This document shows, one piece after another, positions 17,995 through 28,793 of a stretch of 64,000 nucleotides of DNA. Each line of letters opens with the position of its first letter. Position 1 is the stretch's first letter. Both the position numbers and the translations under genes were made by a program. This stretch comes from Rhodoferax lithotrophicus (GTDB taxonomy: Bacteria > Pseudomonadota > Gammaproteobacteria > Burkholderiales > Burkholderiaceae_C), in NCBI RefSeq assembly GCF_019973615.1, contig NZ_AP024238.1, positions 2,604,001-2,668,000 on the forward strand, given 5' to 3'. The notes below the pieces were generated by a model that saw only the letters and a list, made by a program, of their open reading frames with translations, was not told where the DNA came from and made no database searches.

Positions 17995-18783
17995 TCAGCC
18001 CCCGACCAAGGCGCTGACACCACCATCCACCGCCAGGACCTGACCGGTGATGTGTTTGCCAGCCGCACTGGCCAGCAGCAGCGTGATGCCTTTGAGGTCT
18101 TCATCGTCCCCCAGTCGTTTGAGGGGGGCCAGTGCCGCCAGACGCTCTTCACCCAATGCGGCCAGCGTGCCCGCCGTCATTTTGCTGGGAAAAAACCCCG
18201 GACAAATGGCGTTGACATTGATGCCGTACTGTCCCCATTCACAGGCCAGCGCACGGGTGAAGTTGATCACCGCACCCTTGCTGGTGTTGTAGGCCAGGGT
18301 ATTCAACCCCACCGGGTTACCGCCCAGCCCGGCGATGGAGGCCACATTGATGATGCGCCCGCCACGCTCGATCATGCTGTGTTTACCCACCAGTTGGCTG
18401 AGCAAAAAATAGCCACGCACGTTCAGGTTCATCACCTTGTCCCAGGCGGCCACCGAGTGATCTTGCGCCGGTGCGCCCCAGGTGGCTCCGGCGTTGTTGA
18501 TCAAAATGTCAATGTCACCCATGCGGTGCAGTGTCTCGGTGACCAGCTTTTGAATGTCGGCTTCAACCGCGCAGTCTGCCGCGACCCAGCGAGCATCTAT
18601 ACCCGCGTCTTGTAATGTGGCGCAAGCCTGTTCGAGTTCATCGGCCTTGCGTGCGCAGAGCATGACACGAGCACCAGCCTCACCCAAGGCCTGCGCCATT
18701 TGTAAGCCCAACCCGCGCGAGCCGCCGGTGATCAGGGCATTTTTGCCGCGCAAGTCAAAAAGTTGCTGGATAGTACGGGTCAT
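17995..18783 (-). CDS. SDR family NAD(P)-dependent oxidoreductase
   Basis: 262 residues from ATG 18783 (AGGAAA about ten bases upstream); a start at 18822 would add 13 residues. Classical short-chain dehydrogenase: TGGSRGLG cofactor motif, NNAG, catalytic serine in NVASIAG, YNTSK for Tyr and Lys, and CPGFFPSKM. The closest feel is gluconate-5-dehydrogenase or beta-ketoacyl reductase-like SDRs used with CoA substrates. It is followed at 2 bp by a PaaI thioesterase, which suggests a joint role in acyl-CoA handling; this is inferred. Confidence 0.9.
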   Translation of the reverse strand: MTRTIQQLFDLRGKNALITGGSRGLGLQMAQALGEAGARVMLCARKADELEQACATLQDAGIDARWVAADCAVEADIQKLVTETLHRMGDIDILINNAGATWGAPAQDHSVAAWDKVMNLNVRGYFLLSQLVGKHSMIERGGRIINVASIAGLGGNPVGLNTLAYNTSKGAVINFTRALACEWGQYGINVNAICPGFFPSKMTAGTLAALGEERLAALAPLKRLGDDEDLKGITLLLASAAGKHITGQVLAVDGGVSALVGG

Positions 18784-18900
18784 GGCCAAAGTTTCCTGTG
18801 TTTCAAAAATAGAACTGAACAATTTTGCAGGAACACCTGTACTGCAAAACCCAAGCCTGTCACTGAGGCGATAGGTGAATCCACCCCACCAGTCAAGCCG

Positions 18901-19881
18901 TCAGTCGGCAATCCTGACCACTACCCGGCCTCGCACTTGGCCAGCCATCAACGCCGCCGCTTGAGCCACGCAGTCTTGCAACGAAACCTCCATCACCATA
19001 CGCTCCAGCAAGGCGGGATCAAGATCACGCGCCAGGCGATCCCAGGCACGCTGACGCTTGCTCAAGGGGGCCATGACCGAATCAACTCCGATCAAGCTGA
19101 CTCCACGCAAGATGAAAGGCATGACGGTGGTGGGCAAGTCCATGCCTTGAGCCAAACCACAGGCAGCCACCACACCGCCATAACGGGTTTGTGCCAAGGC
19201 ATTGGCCAGCGTGTGGGAACCCACCGCATCCACCACACCGGCCCAGCGCTCTTTTTGAAAGGGTTTGCCGGGCGCTGACAAGGTGGCCCGATCCACCACG
19301 CTGCTGGCCCCCAGGGTTTTCAGGTAGTCTTCTTCGCTGGCTTTGCCAGTGGCTGCCACCACCTGGTAGCCGAGCTTGGACAACAAGGCAATCGCCACAC
19401 TGCCCACACCACCCGTGGCACCGGTCACCAGCACCTCACCGCTGCCAGGCTTGACACCATGGTCCTCCAGTGCCAACACACAGAGCATGGCGGTATACCC
19501 CGCCGTACCGATGGCCATGGCCTGACGTGGCGTGAACGCTGAAGGCAAGCGCACCAGCCAGTCGCCTTTGAGCCGTGCTTTTTCAGCCAGACAGCCCCAA
19601 TGGGTTTCGCCCACGCCCCAGCCGTTGTGTACCACCTGATCACCCACCTGCCAGTCTGGATGACTGGACTCGATCACCCTGCCTGCCCCATCGATACCAG
19701 CCACCATGGGCCACAAACGCACCACCGGGCTTTTGTTGGTGATCGCCAAGCCGTCTTTGTAATTGAGCGTGGAATAAGCTACCGCCACAGTCACATCACC
19801 TGATGGCAAACGGGATTCATCCAGTTGCATGATGCTGGCGTGAAAGTTTGGCGCATTGTCCAAAAGTAAAGCTTTAAACAT
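18901..19881 (-). CDS. acuI: acrylyl-CoA reductase AcuI / YhdH family
   Basis: 326 residues, the usual length. Family motifs are clear: STLNYKDGLAI near the start, PMVAGIDGAGRVIES, GWGVGETHWGCLAEKARL, and VTGATGGVGSVAIALLSKLGYQVVAATGK for NADPH binding. AcuI reduces toxic acryloyl-CoA to propionyl-CoA in the cytoplasm. It lies upstream of the SDR-thioesterase pair on the same strand, about 117 bp away, and of an MDR reductase. The cluster looks like acyl-CoA or reactive-alkene detoxification. Confidence 0.92.
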   Translation of the reverse strand: MFKALLLDNAPNFHASIMQLDESRLPSGDVTVAVAYSTLNYKDGLAITNKSPVVRLWPMVAGIDGAGRVIESSHPDWQVGDQVVHNGWGVGETHWGCLAEKARLKGDWLVRLPSAFTPRQAMAIGTAGYTAMLCVLALEDHGVKPGSGEVLVTGATGGVGSVAIALLSKLGYQVVAATGKASEEDYLKTLGASSVVDRATLSAPGKPFQKERWAGVVDAVGSHTLANALAQTRYGGVVAACGLAQGMDLPTTVMPFILRGVSLIGVDSVMAPLSKRQRAWDRLARDLDPALLERMVMEVSLQDCVAQAAALMAGQVRGRVVVRIAD

Positions 19882-19967
19882 AGAAACCTTAAATTACATA
19901 AAAATCAAAACGTTATATGACATTTCAAGAAATCACTTCAAGTTATCAAAACCGTTAAACTCTTGCA

Positions 19968-20579
19968 ATGCTACAACCCTTGCGAACCCTTGTATTTTCT
20001 GTGTGCTTGCTGCTTTTGCACGCTATTCATAGTGTTCACGCCGCTCCTCCAGAAAATCCCGATGAACCGAAGTTGCTCACCCTGGCCGCGAGCAAAGGAC
20101 TTTTAGGTCATATTGATCAGGTTCGCCAATCCATGACCGACAAGACATCTGACCTGGTGGTGAATGCCCTCGGGTTTCTAGGCGTGCCCTACAAGCGTGG
20201 AGGTACTTCTGCGGACACCGGCTTTGATTGCAGTGGCTTCGTTAAAGCCATGTATGAGCAAACTGTTGGACTCATTTTGCCGCGCAAGGCTGAGCAACAA
20301 GCTGCAGCCACTCAGAAGATAGACCAAGCCGATCTCAAGCCGGGTGATCTGGTATTTTTCAACACCATGCGCCGCGCCTTCAGCCATGTCGGTATTTACA
20401 TTGGTGAAGGCAAATTTATTCATTCACCCAAACCTGGGGCTGAAGTACGCGTCGAAAGTATGGACTTGTCGTATTGGCACCGCCGCTTTGACGGTGCCCG
20501 CCGGATACTGACACTGTCACCCGAGCCCCTGCCAGTCAGCCTTGAGAATGAACCCAGAAACTCACCACTGGTGCGCTGA
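19968..20579 (+). CDS. NlpC/P60 (C40) cell-wall endopeptidase
   Basis: 203 residues: signal peptide (LRTLVFSVCLLLLHAIHSVHA), a short linker, then an NlpC/P60 domain with catalytic cysteine in TGFDCSGFVK, histidine in FSHVGIYIG and the third polar residue in FIHSPKPG. Such enzymes cut D-Glu-diaminopimelate bonds in peptidoglycan in the periplasm. The last 44 bp overlap the convergent cyclase gene, so their 3' ends are antisense to each other. Confidence 0.92.
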   Translation: MLQPLRTLVFSVCLLLLHAIHSVHAAPPENPDEPKLLTLAASKGLLGHIDQVRQSMTDKTSDLVVNALGFLGVPYKRGGTSADTGFDCSGFVKAMYEQTVGLILPRKAEQQAAATQKIDQADLKPGDLVFFNTMRRAFSHVGIYIGEGKFIHSPKPGAEVRVESMDLSYWHRRFDGARRILTLSPEPLPVSLENEPRNSPLVR

Positions 20580-21459
20580 GATCACTGAAAGTTGTCCCCA
20601 GTGCAATTTCACCTCGGCCATGAAGCACACACTCTTCACGCCGGAGCAACAGGTCTGAGCCACCACCCAAAAACCGTACCCATGAGCCATAGGTACTGAC
20701 ATCGGTCAGCACCACATTGCCATTACGCCAATCCAGACGGGCATGCCGTCTGGAAACATGCAGGTCACTCACCACAAAATCAGCCTGACGAATGCGCCCG
20801 ATATGGATCGGTAACTCGTAAGTTTTGAAAGTCTTGTGATAGTTCAGCCAGGTCAATTCAATTTGAATCACGGCCTCCCCTGGCTGAGCCTCGTTCAGAC
20901 CATCCAGGTTTGGTGATTGAATGGTGAAGAGATCAGAATCCAGATCTTCTTGCCATTCAATCTGATAAACAATACACGCCTCTGAGCGGCCCTTGACATG
21001 GATCGGCCCCAAATAACGGGTGCGGACACCTGGCAAAAGTTTGACATCATCCAACACCTGACTGCTGGCCCAGATCTGATGTGCCCCGGTCAGTTCACTT
21101 AGACGAGCGGCGATGTTGACGGCATCGCCATAACAATCATCATCCACCATTTCCACATCGCCATGCGCTACACCAATCCGCAAGGGCATATAGGTCTCAG
21201 ATGGTGTGCGGGCCAAACGTTGGGCATAAACGCGCTGAACTTCTACCACGGCCGCCACAGCAAGTTTTTTTTCTTTGAATGTGACCAACACACCATCACC
21301 CAGAAACTTGACCACACGCCCGCCACCTGCCATGAATTCATCCGCCAGCCAAGTGGTGATTTCAGTCACGGCGACCGTGGCTTTGGCGTTCCCCAACGTC
21401 TCAAACACACCTGTGCTGCCGTACAGATCAGCAAAAACAACTGTGGATTGAATGCCCAT
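20536..21459 (-). CDS. class III adenylate/guanylate cyclase with FHA domain
   Basis: 307 residues from ATG 21459; a longer frame exists but runs toward the LD-carboxypeptidase stop and adds nothing recognisable. N-terminal class III cyclase domain with TVVFADLYGSTG (metal site), VKFLGDGVLVTF and CYGDAVNIAARLSEL; C-terminal FHA domain with IHIGRIRQADFVVSD and LHVSRRHARLDW. FHA modules bind phosphothreonine, so the enzyme may be tethered to a phosphorylated partner. Purine specificity cannot be read with confidence. No Ser/Thr kinase is nearby. The gene end overlaps the C40 peptidase gene by 44 bp. Confidence 0.9.
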   Translation of the reverse strand: MGIQSTVVFADLYGSTGVFETLGNAKATVAVTEITTWLADEFMAGGGRVVKFLGDGVLVTFKEKKLAVAAVVEVQRVYAQRLARTPSETYMPLRIGVAHGDVEMVDDDCYGDAVNIAARLSELTGAHQIWASSQVLDDVKLLPGVRTRYLGPIHVKGRSEACIVYQIEWQEDLDSDLFTIQSPNLDGLNEAQPGEAVIQIELTWLNYHKTFKTYELPIHIGRIRQADFVVSDLHVSRRHARLDWRNGNVVLTDVSTYGSWVRFLGGGSDLLLRREECVLHGRGEIALGTTFSDLSAPVVSFWVHSQG

Positions 21460-21515
21460 GAAAAGAAATGATTGTGTGTAGTGGGTTGAGTTTAGGGTAA
21501 GTTGGGGGACAAAAA

Positions 21516-22475
21516 TTAAACATGTCCCCAAACCAGCATCACATCACGTCCCTCAACCCCAAGATCAGACTTTGCGCCTACCGGCAACAACACTTTGGTG
21601 GGTACATGACCAAAAGGCAAGTTGGTCAGGATGGGGGTTTGGATGTGTTGTTGCAACCAGTCAATCACGGTTTGCAATTTGAACCCACGGTCATGGCTGA
21701 GCAGTTTGTAATCAGTAAACTGACCCAGCAGAACAGCTTTTTGCCTGGCCAGCACACCCGAATGCAAAAGCTGCGTCAACATACGCTCTATGCGATAAGG
21801 ATGCTCTGCCACGTCTTCCAAAAACAAAATTCCACCTTTGATCTCTGGAAAATACGGCGTTCCCAACAATGAAGTCAGCACCGTCAGGTTACCACCCCAC
21901 AAAACTGCATCTTGAATGGAAAAAGTGCTTGTAGCCCTTGATAATGAAGCACCAGTAGCTTCATTATCCATAGCATTCTTCCGGCGATCCAAAGTTTGCC
22001 GCCAGCCACTGCCCTCCCCCTGGCCCTGCAACAAGTCATCAAAACAGGCTTCCATGATCTCATCGGGTTCCGGACTGGCCCCAAACCCCTCGCACAAGGC
22101 GGGCCCAGCCCAGGTAATCGCCCCGGTTTTCGCCAATACAGCATTCTGAAAAGCGGTGAAATCACTGATGCCGACAAAAGCCATGCCGTTCTCGACGGCT
22201 TTGGCCACCTTTTTATAGTGAATGCCAGGCAGGATACGCGTCAGACCATAACCACCGCGCGAGATCAATGCCACATCGGCACCGCTGTCGACAGCACGGT
22301 GAATGGCAGCCAGCCGGGTGGCATCATCACCCGCAAAACGCTGGTGACTGGTCAGGGCATCAGGGTCAACCTCCACCTCATGTCCCAAAGCTTGCAACCT
22401 GGCAATGCCCCGTTTGAAGGCCGCTTTATCCCGAACCGCACCAGATGGTGAATAAATATAGATGTGTTTTTTCAT
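21516..22475 (-). CDS. LD-carboxypeptidase (S66, LdcA/MccF family)
   Basis: 319 residues. Family motifs: YSPSGAVRD at the N-terminus, SRGGYGLTRILPGI, nucleophile serine in VGISDFTAF, and LPFGHVPTKVLLPVGAK at the end. S66 peptidases remove the terminal D-Ala from tetrapeptide during murein recycling; some members hydrolyse microcin C. Palindromic element PE5 supplies about 15 extra residues just before the DAVLWGGNL motif. The start overlaps the tadA stop (ATGA), so it is coupled to tadA. A microcin link with the yej importer 20 kb away is possible but unsupported. Confidence 0.92.
   Translation of the reverse strand: MKKHIYIYSPSGAVRDKAAFKRGIARLQALGHEVEVDPDALTSHQRFAGDDATRLAAIHRAVDSGADVALISRGGYGLTRILPGIHYKKVAKAVENGMAFVGISDFTAFQNAVLAKTGAITWAGPALCEGFGASPEPDEIMEACFDDLLQGQGEGSGWRQTLDRRKNAMDNEATGASLSRATSTFSIQDAVLWGGNLTVLTSLLGTPYFPEIKGGILFLEDVAEHPYRIERMLTQLLHSGVLARQKAVLLGQFTDYKLLSHDRGFKLQTVIDWLQQHIQTPILTNLPFGHVPTKVLLPVGAKSDLGVEGRDVMLVWGHV
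21925..21976 (-). repeat. palindromic element PE5, inside the LD-carboxypeptidase gene
   Basis: Reads TGCTTGTAGCCCTTGA to AGTAGCT and ATAGCA on the plus strand, the reverse orientation. The gene translates it as NAMDNEATGASLSRATSTF, frame type 1. Confidence 0.65.
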
Positions 22476-23557
22476 GGTGTTTTTGTCAGCGTCAAACTCA
22501 GGGCACGCAGAGCGGCTCGGTGACCTTGGTCTGGGTAAGGGGCATTCATTTCACTGGAGCTCATGGTACTCAGCAAGCAGGATTCTCGTCGAACAATTCT
22601 GGGGGTCGCCAAGTTCAGCAAGGCCTCCCCCAAAGTTTGCCGTGTGGTCAAACCCGATGCATCGGCTGAAGACGGAAAGTGCACTGCATCGGCTTGTGAC
22701 TCCAGCAACAACACCGTTGGCAAACGCAGCCGTTGCAGCCACTCCAAAACCACTTGGGTATGCCATTGCAGGGTATGTAAAGTCTGCTTTTTCGGCTTGT
22801 CACTCTTGCCAAAACCAGGCAAATCCAGCGCCAGGACACGCTCACCAGCCGCCACACGCTCAGCCATCACGCTGCGCCAAGCTTGCGACCAGCTCTGGCT
22901 GCCATGCAAACACAAGGTGACCTGCCCTGCATCCGTTGGCCCTGCATCCACATAGTGCAGGCGCAGGCCTTGTAGAGCAGGCAAATTGTTCATGTAGTGT
23001 GATAGACCGGGCATCGGAGCCAGACCTTCAAATCGGCTCAATGGTGTGCGCAATGCATCTTCTCGCAAGGGATTAGCTGTCGATTGCTGCGCCTGGCGTC
23101 TGGACTTGAAAAAGCCTTGTAACACCGCCACGCACTCCTGCGCCAGAACACCGCCCTGCACCCGCGTTTGATGATTAAGCTGGTTATAAGCAAACAGGTT
23201 CAGCACCGACCCGGCCGCGCCGGTTTTTGGGTCAGCAGCACCAAACACCACCCTTTTCAGGCGTGCATGCAGCATCGCTCCGGCACACATCGGGCAAGGC
23301 TCCAGCGTCACAAACAATTCGCAATCCTTCAGACGGTAATTTTTCAGACTGGCGGCTGCAGAACGCAAGGCCAGCATTTCTGCGTGGGCACTCGGGTCAT
23401 GGGTGTGAATGGGTGCATTTCGACCTACGGCTACCAACTCACCGTTGCAAACCAATACCGCGCCCACCGGTACTTCTCCAGCATCAGCGGCTGACTGTGC
23501 CTGAGCCAAAGCCAAACGCATCCATTGTGCGTCTTGCTCTACCGCGTCAAGGCTCAT
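22472..23557 (-). CDS. tadA: tRNA adenosine(34) deaminase TadA fused to a degenerate alpha/beta hydrolase
   Basis: 361 residues. Residues 1-155 are a complete TadA: zinc ligand and catalytic Glu in SAHAEML, and PCPMC; it deaminates the wobble adenosine of tRNA-Arg(ACG). Residues about 190-361 resemble a haloalkane-dehalogenase-type alpha/beta hydrolase (LCLHGSQSWSQAW, ALDLPGFGKSDKP, ending YPDQGHRAALRAL), but the nucleophile-elbow region and lid are absent, so this half is short and probably catalytically dead. Ends overlap the LD-carboxypeptidase start. Fusions of this kind occur in Comamonadaceae to my knowledge. Confidence 0.92.
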   Translation of the reverse strand: MSLDAVEQDAQWMRLALAQAQSAADAGEVPVGAVLVCNGELVAVGRNAPIHTHDPSAHAEMLALRSAAASLKNYRLKDCELFVTLEPCPMCAGAMLHARLKRVVFGAADPKTGAAGSVLNLFAYNQLNHQTRVQGGVLAQECVAVLQGFFKSRRQAQQSTANPLREDALRTPLSRFEGLAPMPGLSHYMNNLPALQGLRLHYVDAGPTDAGQVTLCLHGSQSWSQAWRSVMAERVAAGERVLALDLPGFGKSDKPKKQTLHTLQWHTQVVLEWLQRLRLPTVLLLESQADAVHFPSSADASGLTTRQTLGEALLNLATPRIVRRESCLLSTMSSSEMNAPYPDQGHRAALRALSLTLTKTP

Positions 23558-23651
23558 GGCCTGCGCCCCGCCCTGCGCTGATCAGAGTTCACCTTGCACC
23601 CATGTGCCATTGGTCAGCGTAGTCCGGGTCATGGTCGGCAATCAGGTGGGA

Positions 23652-25268
23652 TCACTCCCACTCAATCGTCGCCGGTGGCTTGCTGCTCACGTCATAGGTC
23701 ACGCGGTTAATGCCACGCACCTCGTTGATGATGCGGCTGGATACTTTTTTCAGCAGCGCATAGGGCAGCTCGGCCCAGTCTGCGGTCATGAAGTCACTGG
23801 TTTGCACGGCACGCAAAGCCACCACATAGTCGTAAGTGCGGCCATCACCCATGACACCCACACTCTTGACCGGCAGGAACACGGTGAAGGCCTGGCTGGT
23901 GAGTTCGTACCAGGTCTTGCCAGTGGCTTCATCAACAAAGTTGTTGAGTTCTTCGATGAAGATGGCATCGGCCCGGCGCAGCAGGTCGGCGTATTCTTTT
24001 TTAACCTCGCCCAGAATCCGCACGCCCAGACCGGGGCCGGGAAACGGATGGCGGTACACCATGTGGTAGGGCAAGCCCAGCGCCACACCCAGTTCGCGCA
24101 CTTCATCCTTGAACAATTCGCGCAAGGGCTCCAGCAGCTTCAAGCCCAGTTGCTCGGGCAAACCACCCACATTGTGGTGGCTTTTGATGACCACAGCTTT
24201 CTTGTTTTTGGCCCCGCCGGACTCAATCACATCGGGATAGATGGTACCTTGAGCCAGCCACTTTGCTCCCTTAGTGCTAGCGCCTGACGCAGTCAGTGCA
24301 AGGGCTTGAGCCTTAAAAACCTCTACAAATTCACGCCCAATGATCTTGCGTTTGGCTTCCGGGTCACTCACACCCGCGAGCTGCCCCAGGAACTGGTCTG
24401 ATGCATCAACCCGGATCACCTTTGCGTGTAACTTGCCAACAAACATCTCCATCACCATGTCGCCTTCGTTCAGGCGCAACAGGCCGTGGTCAACAAACAC
24501 ACAGGTCAGTTGGTCACCAATGGCACGGTGGATCAGAGCGGCCGCCACAGAGGAGTCCACACCACCCGAGAGGCCCAAAATCACCTCTTCATCACCCACC
24601 TGAGCACGAATGGCCTCCACCGCCTCGCTGATGTAGTCACCCATGATCCAGTCGGCACGGGTGGCGCAGATGTCGAGGACAAAACGCTCCAGGATGGCTG
24701 CACCACGTTTGGTATGGGTGACTTCGGGGTGGAACTGCACCGCATAAAAGCGGCGCACTTCATCAGCCATGCCGGCTATTGGGCAGCTGTCGGTGCTGGC
24801 CATGAGCTTGAAGCCCGGCGGCAACTCGGTGACCTTGTCGCCATGGCTCATCCAGACCTGCAACATGCCGTGGCCTTCAGGGGTAGTGAAGTCCTGGATA
24901 CCATCAAGCAGCGCGGTGTGACCATGTGCACGCACGTTGGCATGGCCAAACTCACGTTGATGTCCACTGGTCACCAAACCACCCAACTGGTGCGCCATGG
25001 TTTGCATGCCATAACAAATGCCCAGTACCGGCAACCCCAACTCAAACACCGCTTGCGGCGCTTTGTCGGTCGTGTCTTCGTAAACGCTGGCGTGACTACC
25101 TGACAGAATGATGCCTTTGAGCTTGCCATCGCGGGCATAGGCACGAATCCAGTCGTCAGATACATCACAGGGGTGCACCTCGCAAAACACATGGGCTTCG
25201 CGGATACGGCGGGCAATCAACTGGGTGACTTGTGAACCAAAGTCGAGGATGAGTATTTTTTGGTGCAT
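23652..25268 (-). CDS. guaA: GMP synthase (glutamine-hydrolysing)
   Basis: 538 residues. N-terminal class I glutamine amidotransferase with [15 protein letters not shown] and the active cysteine in [18 protein letters not shown]-pyrophosphatase with P-loop LSGGVDSS; C-terminal dimerisation domain ending KPPATIEWE as in all GuaA. It makes GMP from XMP. Before the invariant [16 protein letters not shown] there is an enlarged segment ([17 protein letters not shown]) that carries palindromic element PE6. It follows guaB by 19 bp, giving a guaB-guaA operon. Confidence 0.98.
   Translation of the reverse strand: MHQKILILDFGSQVTQLIARRIREAHVFCEVHPCDVSDDWIRAYARDGKLKGIILSGSHASVYEDTTDKAPQAVFELGLPVLGICYGMQTMAHQLGGLVTSGHQREFGHANVRAHGHTALLDGIQDFTTPEGHGMLQVWMSHGDKVTELPPGFKLMASTDSCPIAGMADEVRRFYAVQFHPEVTHTKRGAAILERFVLDICATRADWIMGDYISEAVEAIRAQVGDEEVILGLSGGVDSSVAAALIHRAIGDQLTCVFVDHGLLRLNEGDMVMEMFVGKLHAKVIRVDASDQFLGQLAGVSDPEAKRKIIGREFVEVFKAQALALTASGASTKGAKWLAQGTIYPDVIESGGAKNKKAVVIKSHHNVGGLPEQLGLKLLEPLRELFKDEVRELGVALGLPYHMVYRHPFPGPGLGVRILGEVKKEYADLLRRADAIFIEELNNFVDEATGKTWYELTSQAFTVFLPVKSVGVMGDGRTYDYVVALRAVQTSDFMTADWAELPYALLKKVSSRIINEVRGINRVTYDVSSKPPATIEWE
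24270..24322 (-). repeat. palindromic element PE6, inside guaA
   Basis: Reads GTGCTAGCGCCTGACGCAGT then CAGTGCAAGGGCTT on the plus strand. The two arms are recognisable, but one base is missing from the core arm, so only one half keeps frame type 1. It lies in a variable loop of the ATP-PPase domain. Confidence 0.5.
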
Positions 25269-25287
25269 GTTGGCTCAAAGGTAGCGG

Positions 25288-26796
<1,509 letters not shown>

Positions 26797-26823
26797 TCAA
26801 CTTGCTTGACATAAACTTCCCGC

Positions 26824-27351
26824 ATGAAAATCGTACTTCGACTGTTTTTCGCCTTTTCAGGCATGCTGCCCTTGGTCACAACCGCACAATGGGCCTGGAT
26901 CGACCAGACAGGTCACAAGGTTTTCAGCGACCGTCCACCGGCTGCAGACATCCCTGACAAAGCCATTTTCAAGCGTCCGGCCACTGCAACCAACAGCGAG
27001 CCCAGGCAAGCTGCTGCCAATACGGGTATGGCTGACTCCAATGCGCCGCCTGCAGTAGCCGTCAAGCCAGTTGCGGCAACCTCAATGGCGACGGGCATCG
27101 ATAAAGATTTGGCTGAACGCAAAAAGAAAGATGATCTGGCCCAAGCCGCCCTGCGCACAGCGGAAGAGGAGCGCATCAAAAAAGGCAAGGCCGAAAGCTG
27201 CCAACGTGCCCAACTCGCTCAAAAGCAACTGACTTCAGGCATGCGGATTGCCCGCATGAACAGCCAGGGTGAACGTGAAGTGATGGATGATGCAGCACGT
27301 GCAGTGGAGTCCAAACGCATTGAGTCGATTATCACCAGCGACTGCCATTAG
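26824..27351 (+). CDS. exported DUF4124 protein
   Basis: 175 residues. Signal peptide (KIVLRLFFAFSGMLPLVTTA), then the DUF4124 core WAWIDQTGHKVFSDRPPAADIP, an Ala/Pro-rich linker and a charged helical C-terminus (DLAERKKKDDLAQAALRTAEEER). It is expected in the periplasm; the function of DUF4124 is unknown. It is divergent from guaB with 66 bp between starts and converges on rnfH with 31 bp between stops. This placement beside guaB is common in Comamonadaceae to my knowledge. Confidence 0.85.
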   Translation: MKIVLRLFFAFSGMLPLVTTAQWAWIDQTGHKVFSDRPPAADIPDKAIFKRPATATNSEPRQAAANTGMADSNAPPAVAVKPVAATSMATGIDKDLAERKKKDDLAQAALRTAEEERIKKGKAESCQRAQLAQKQLTSGMRIARMNSQGEREVMDDAARAVESKRIESIITSDCH

Positions 27352-27382
27352 GGCGAAATCAGGCCGACAACCAGCGCGTTCA

Positions 27383-27730
27383 TCAGTAACCAGCCTTCGC
27401 TCCATCACGCTTTTTGACAAACAAGCCTGTGCCACGGCTACCTTGGCGAGCAAAACGCTCACGGCGCGCCACTTTGGGATCAACGCGCAAAGGCCGGTAA
27501 ACCTCTATTCGGTCTTTATCACGCAGACATTCATCCAGTTTGGTTTTCCTGCCCCAAATTCCAATGGGGGTGTGAAGGTTATCAATTTCAGGAAACCGCT
27601 CAAGCAAGCCACTGAGTTGCAAAGCTTGCAAAACGGTGCACGGAGCGGCAACCTGAAGGCTGACTTCTTGTACTTCTCGTGATTGGGGTGAATACATCAG
27701 AGTCACGTGTACAACCGAATCACTCACCAT
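27383..27730 (-). CDS. rnfH: RnfH family ubiquitin-like protein
   Basis: About 115 residues. VTLMYSPQSREVQEVSLQVAA opens the beta-grasp fold and IGIWGRKTKLDECLRDKDRI then EVYRPLRVDPKVARRERF is the family signature. RnfH is often encoded beside RatA, as here; its function is unclear. The start at 27730 overlaps the ratA stop by 11 bp; GTG codons a few bases downstream are alternatives, and a start at 27745 is less likely. Confidence 0.88.
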   Translation of the reverse strand: MVSDSVVHVTLMYSPQSREVQEVSLQVAAPCTVLQALQLSGLLERFPEIDNLHTPIGIWGRKTKLDECLRDKDRIEVYRPLRVDPKVARRERFARQGSRGTGLFVKKRDGAKAGY

Positions 27731-28160
27731 ACACCTGCTTGGCACGCTTCACAAAGGCGTCCACCATGCTGCCAGCGATCTTGTCAAACACCGGGCTGAT
27801 CAAGCGGCCTAGGGTGTTGTCAAAACCGTAGGTCAAATTCAACTCTACTTTGCAAGCACGTTGTGTTTCGTCACCCAAAGGCAAGAAGTTCCACTCACCT
27901 TCGAGTTTGGAAAAGGGGCCATCTACCAAATCGATAATGACCTGACGGTTCTCAATGTGTTTGTTGCGGGTGGAAAAAGTCTGGTGAATACCAGAGAATG
28001 CAATGCCAATTTCAGCCAACATGCCGTTTTCCTCCAAGGACACCACGCGTGCTTTGTCACACCAAGGTAAAAACTGGGGATAGTGGTCCACATCGGTGAC
28101 CAAACGGTACATCTCAGCAGGGCTGTACCAAATCAAGACGGATTTTTTGACTGTTTTCAT
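27720..28160 (-). CDS. ratA: RatA / coenzyme Q-binding START-like protein
   Basis: 146 residues of SRPBCC fold: MKTVKKSVLIWYSPAEMYRLV, VDHYPQFLPWC, then LVDGPFSKLEGEWNFLPL and the terminal FVKRAKQVYG, all family hallmarks. In E. coli RatA binds 50S subunits and blocks association; homologues bind coenzyme Q (Coq10-like). Which role applies is unknown. It is divergent from smpB (69 bp between starts) and overlaps rnfH. Confidence 0.93.
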   Translation of the reverse strand: MKTVKKSVLIWYSPAEMYRLVTDVDHYPQFLPWCDKARVVSLEENGMLAEIGIAFSGIHQTFSTRNKHIENRQVIIDLVDGPFSKLEGEWNFLPLGDETQRACKVELNLTYGFDNTLGRLISPVFDKIAGSMVDAFVKRAKQVYGE

Positions 28161-28229
28161 AGAATAGAGGGGTGCGCGGGATTGTAGTCAAGCCTGGTTC
28201 GCATTCAAAAATAACTCCAAACACACGCC

Positions 28230-28703
28230 ATGGCCAAAAAACCCGACACCTCCACCCGTATTGCCGACAACAAAAAAGCCGCCTTCAATTATTTTTTTGA
28301 AGAACGCTTTGAGGCCGGCATCGTGCTCGAAGGCTGGGAAGTCAAGTCCCTGCGCGAAGGCAAAGTGCAGCTCACCGATGGCTACGTGGTGGTGCGTAAT
28401 GGCGAATTGTTCATCATCGGCTTGCAAATCAATCCGTTGGGCACCGCTTCCACCCATATCACTCCTGACAAACAACGCACCCGCAAGTTGCTGATGCATC
28501 GGGAGGAAATCAAACGCCTGATTGGCAAGGTTGATCAAAAAGGCTACACCCTGGTGCCGATCAACCTGCACTGGAAAGCTGGCAAGATCAAATGCGAGAT
28601 CGCCCTGGCCAAAGGCAAAGCCGAGCATGACAAGCGCGACACCATCAAAGACCGCGAAGGCAAGCGCGAGGTGGAGCGGGTGATGAAAAACAACCGTCGA
28701 TAA
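28230..28703 (+). CDS. smpB: SsrA-binding protein SmpB
   Basis: 157 residues. Typical features: AFHDYF-like core ([19 protein letters not shown]), [34 protein letters not shown] and the basic C-terminal tail that enters the ribosome. SmpB carries tmRNA to stalled ribosomes. It stands alone on the plus strand between ratA and a lipoprotein gene. The ssrA gene itself is not in the window. Confidence 0.97.
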   Translation: MAKKPDTSTRIADNKKAAFNYFFEERFEAGIVLEGWEVKSLREGKVQLTDGYVVVRNGELFIIGLQINPLGTASTHITPDKQRTRKLLMHREEIKRLIGKVDQKGYTLVPINLHWKAGKIKCEIALAKGKAEHDKRDTIKDREGKREVERVMKNNRR

Positions 28704-28719
28704 TTTTTCGTATGCCGAT

Positions 28720-28746
28720 GGAATAAAGCTGTGGTCAACCGTGTTT
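28720..28746 (+). promoter_or_regulatory. possible ECF-sigma promoter
   Basis: GGAATAA (28720-28726), then 13 bases, then CGTGTTT (28740-28746) upstream of the lipoprotein-sigma-anti-sigma locus. GAATAA plus a CGT box at this spacing looks like promoters used by some ECF factors, which are usually self-regulated. This is pattern-based only. Confidence 0.3.
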
Positions 28747-28793
28747 ATGGAGGTGCAGGCATTTCACTGCATTCATCACTACCGGAGATCACC

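Noticed and set aside
23583..23633. 16-codon frame (MTRTTLTNGTWVQGEL) between guaA and tadA
   Set aside because: It has no clear ribosome site, is very short, and no family is recognised.
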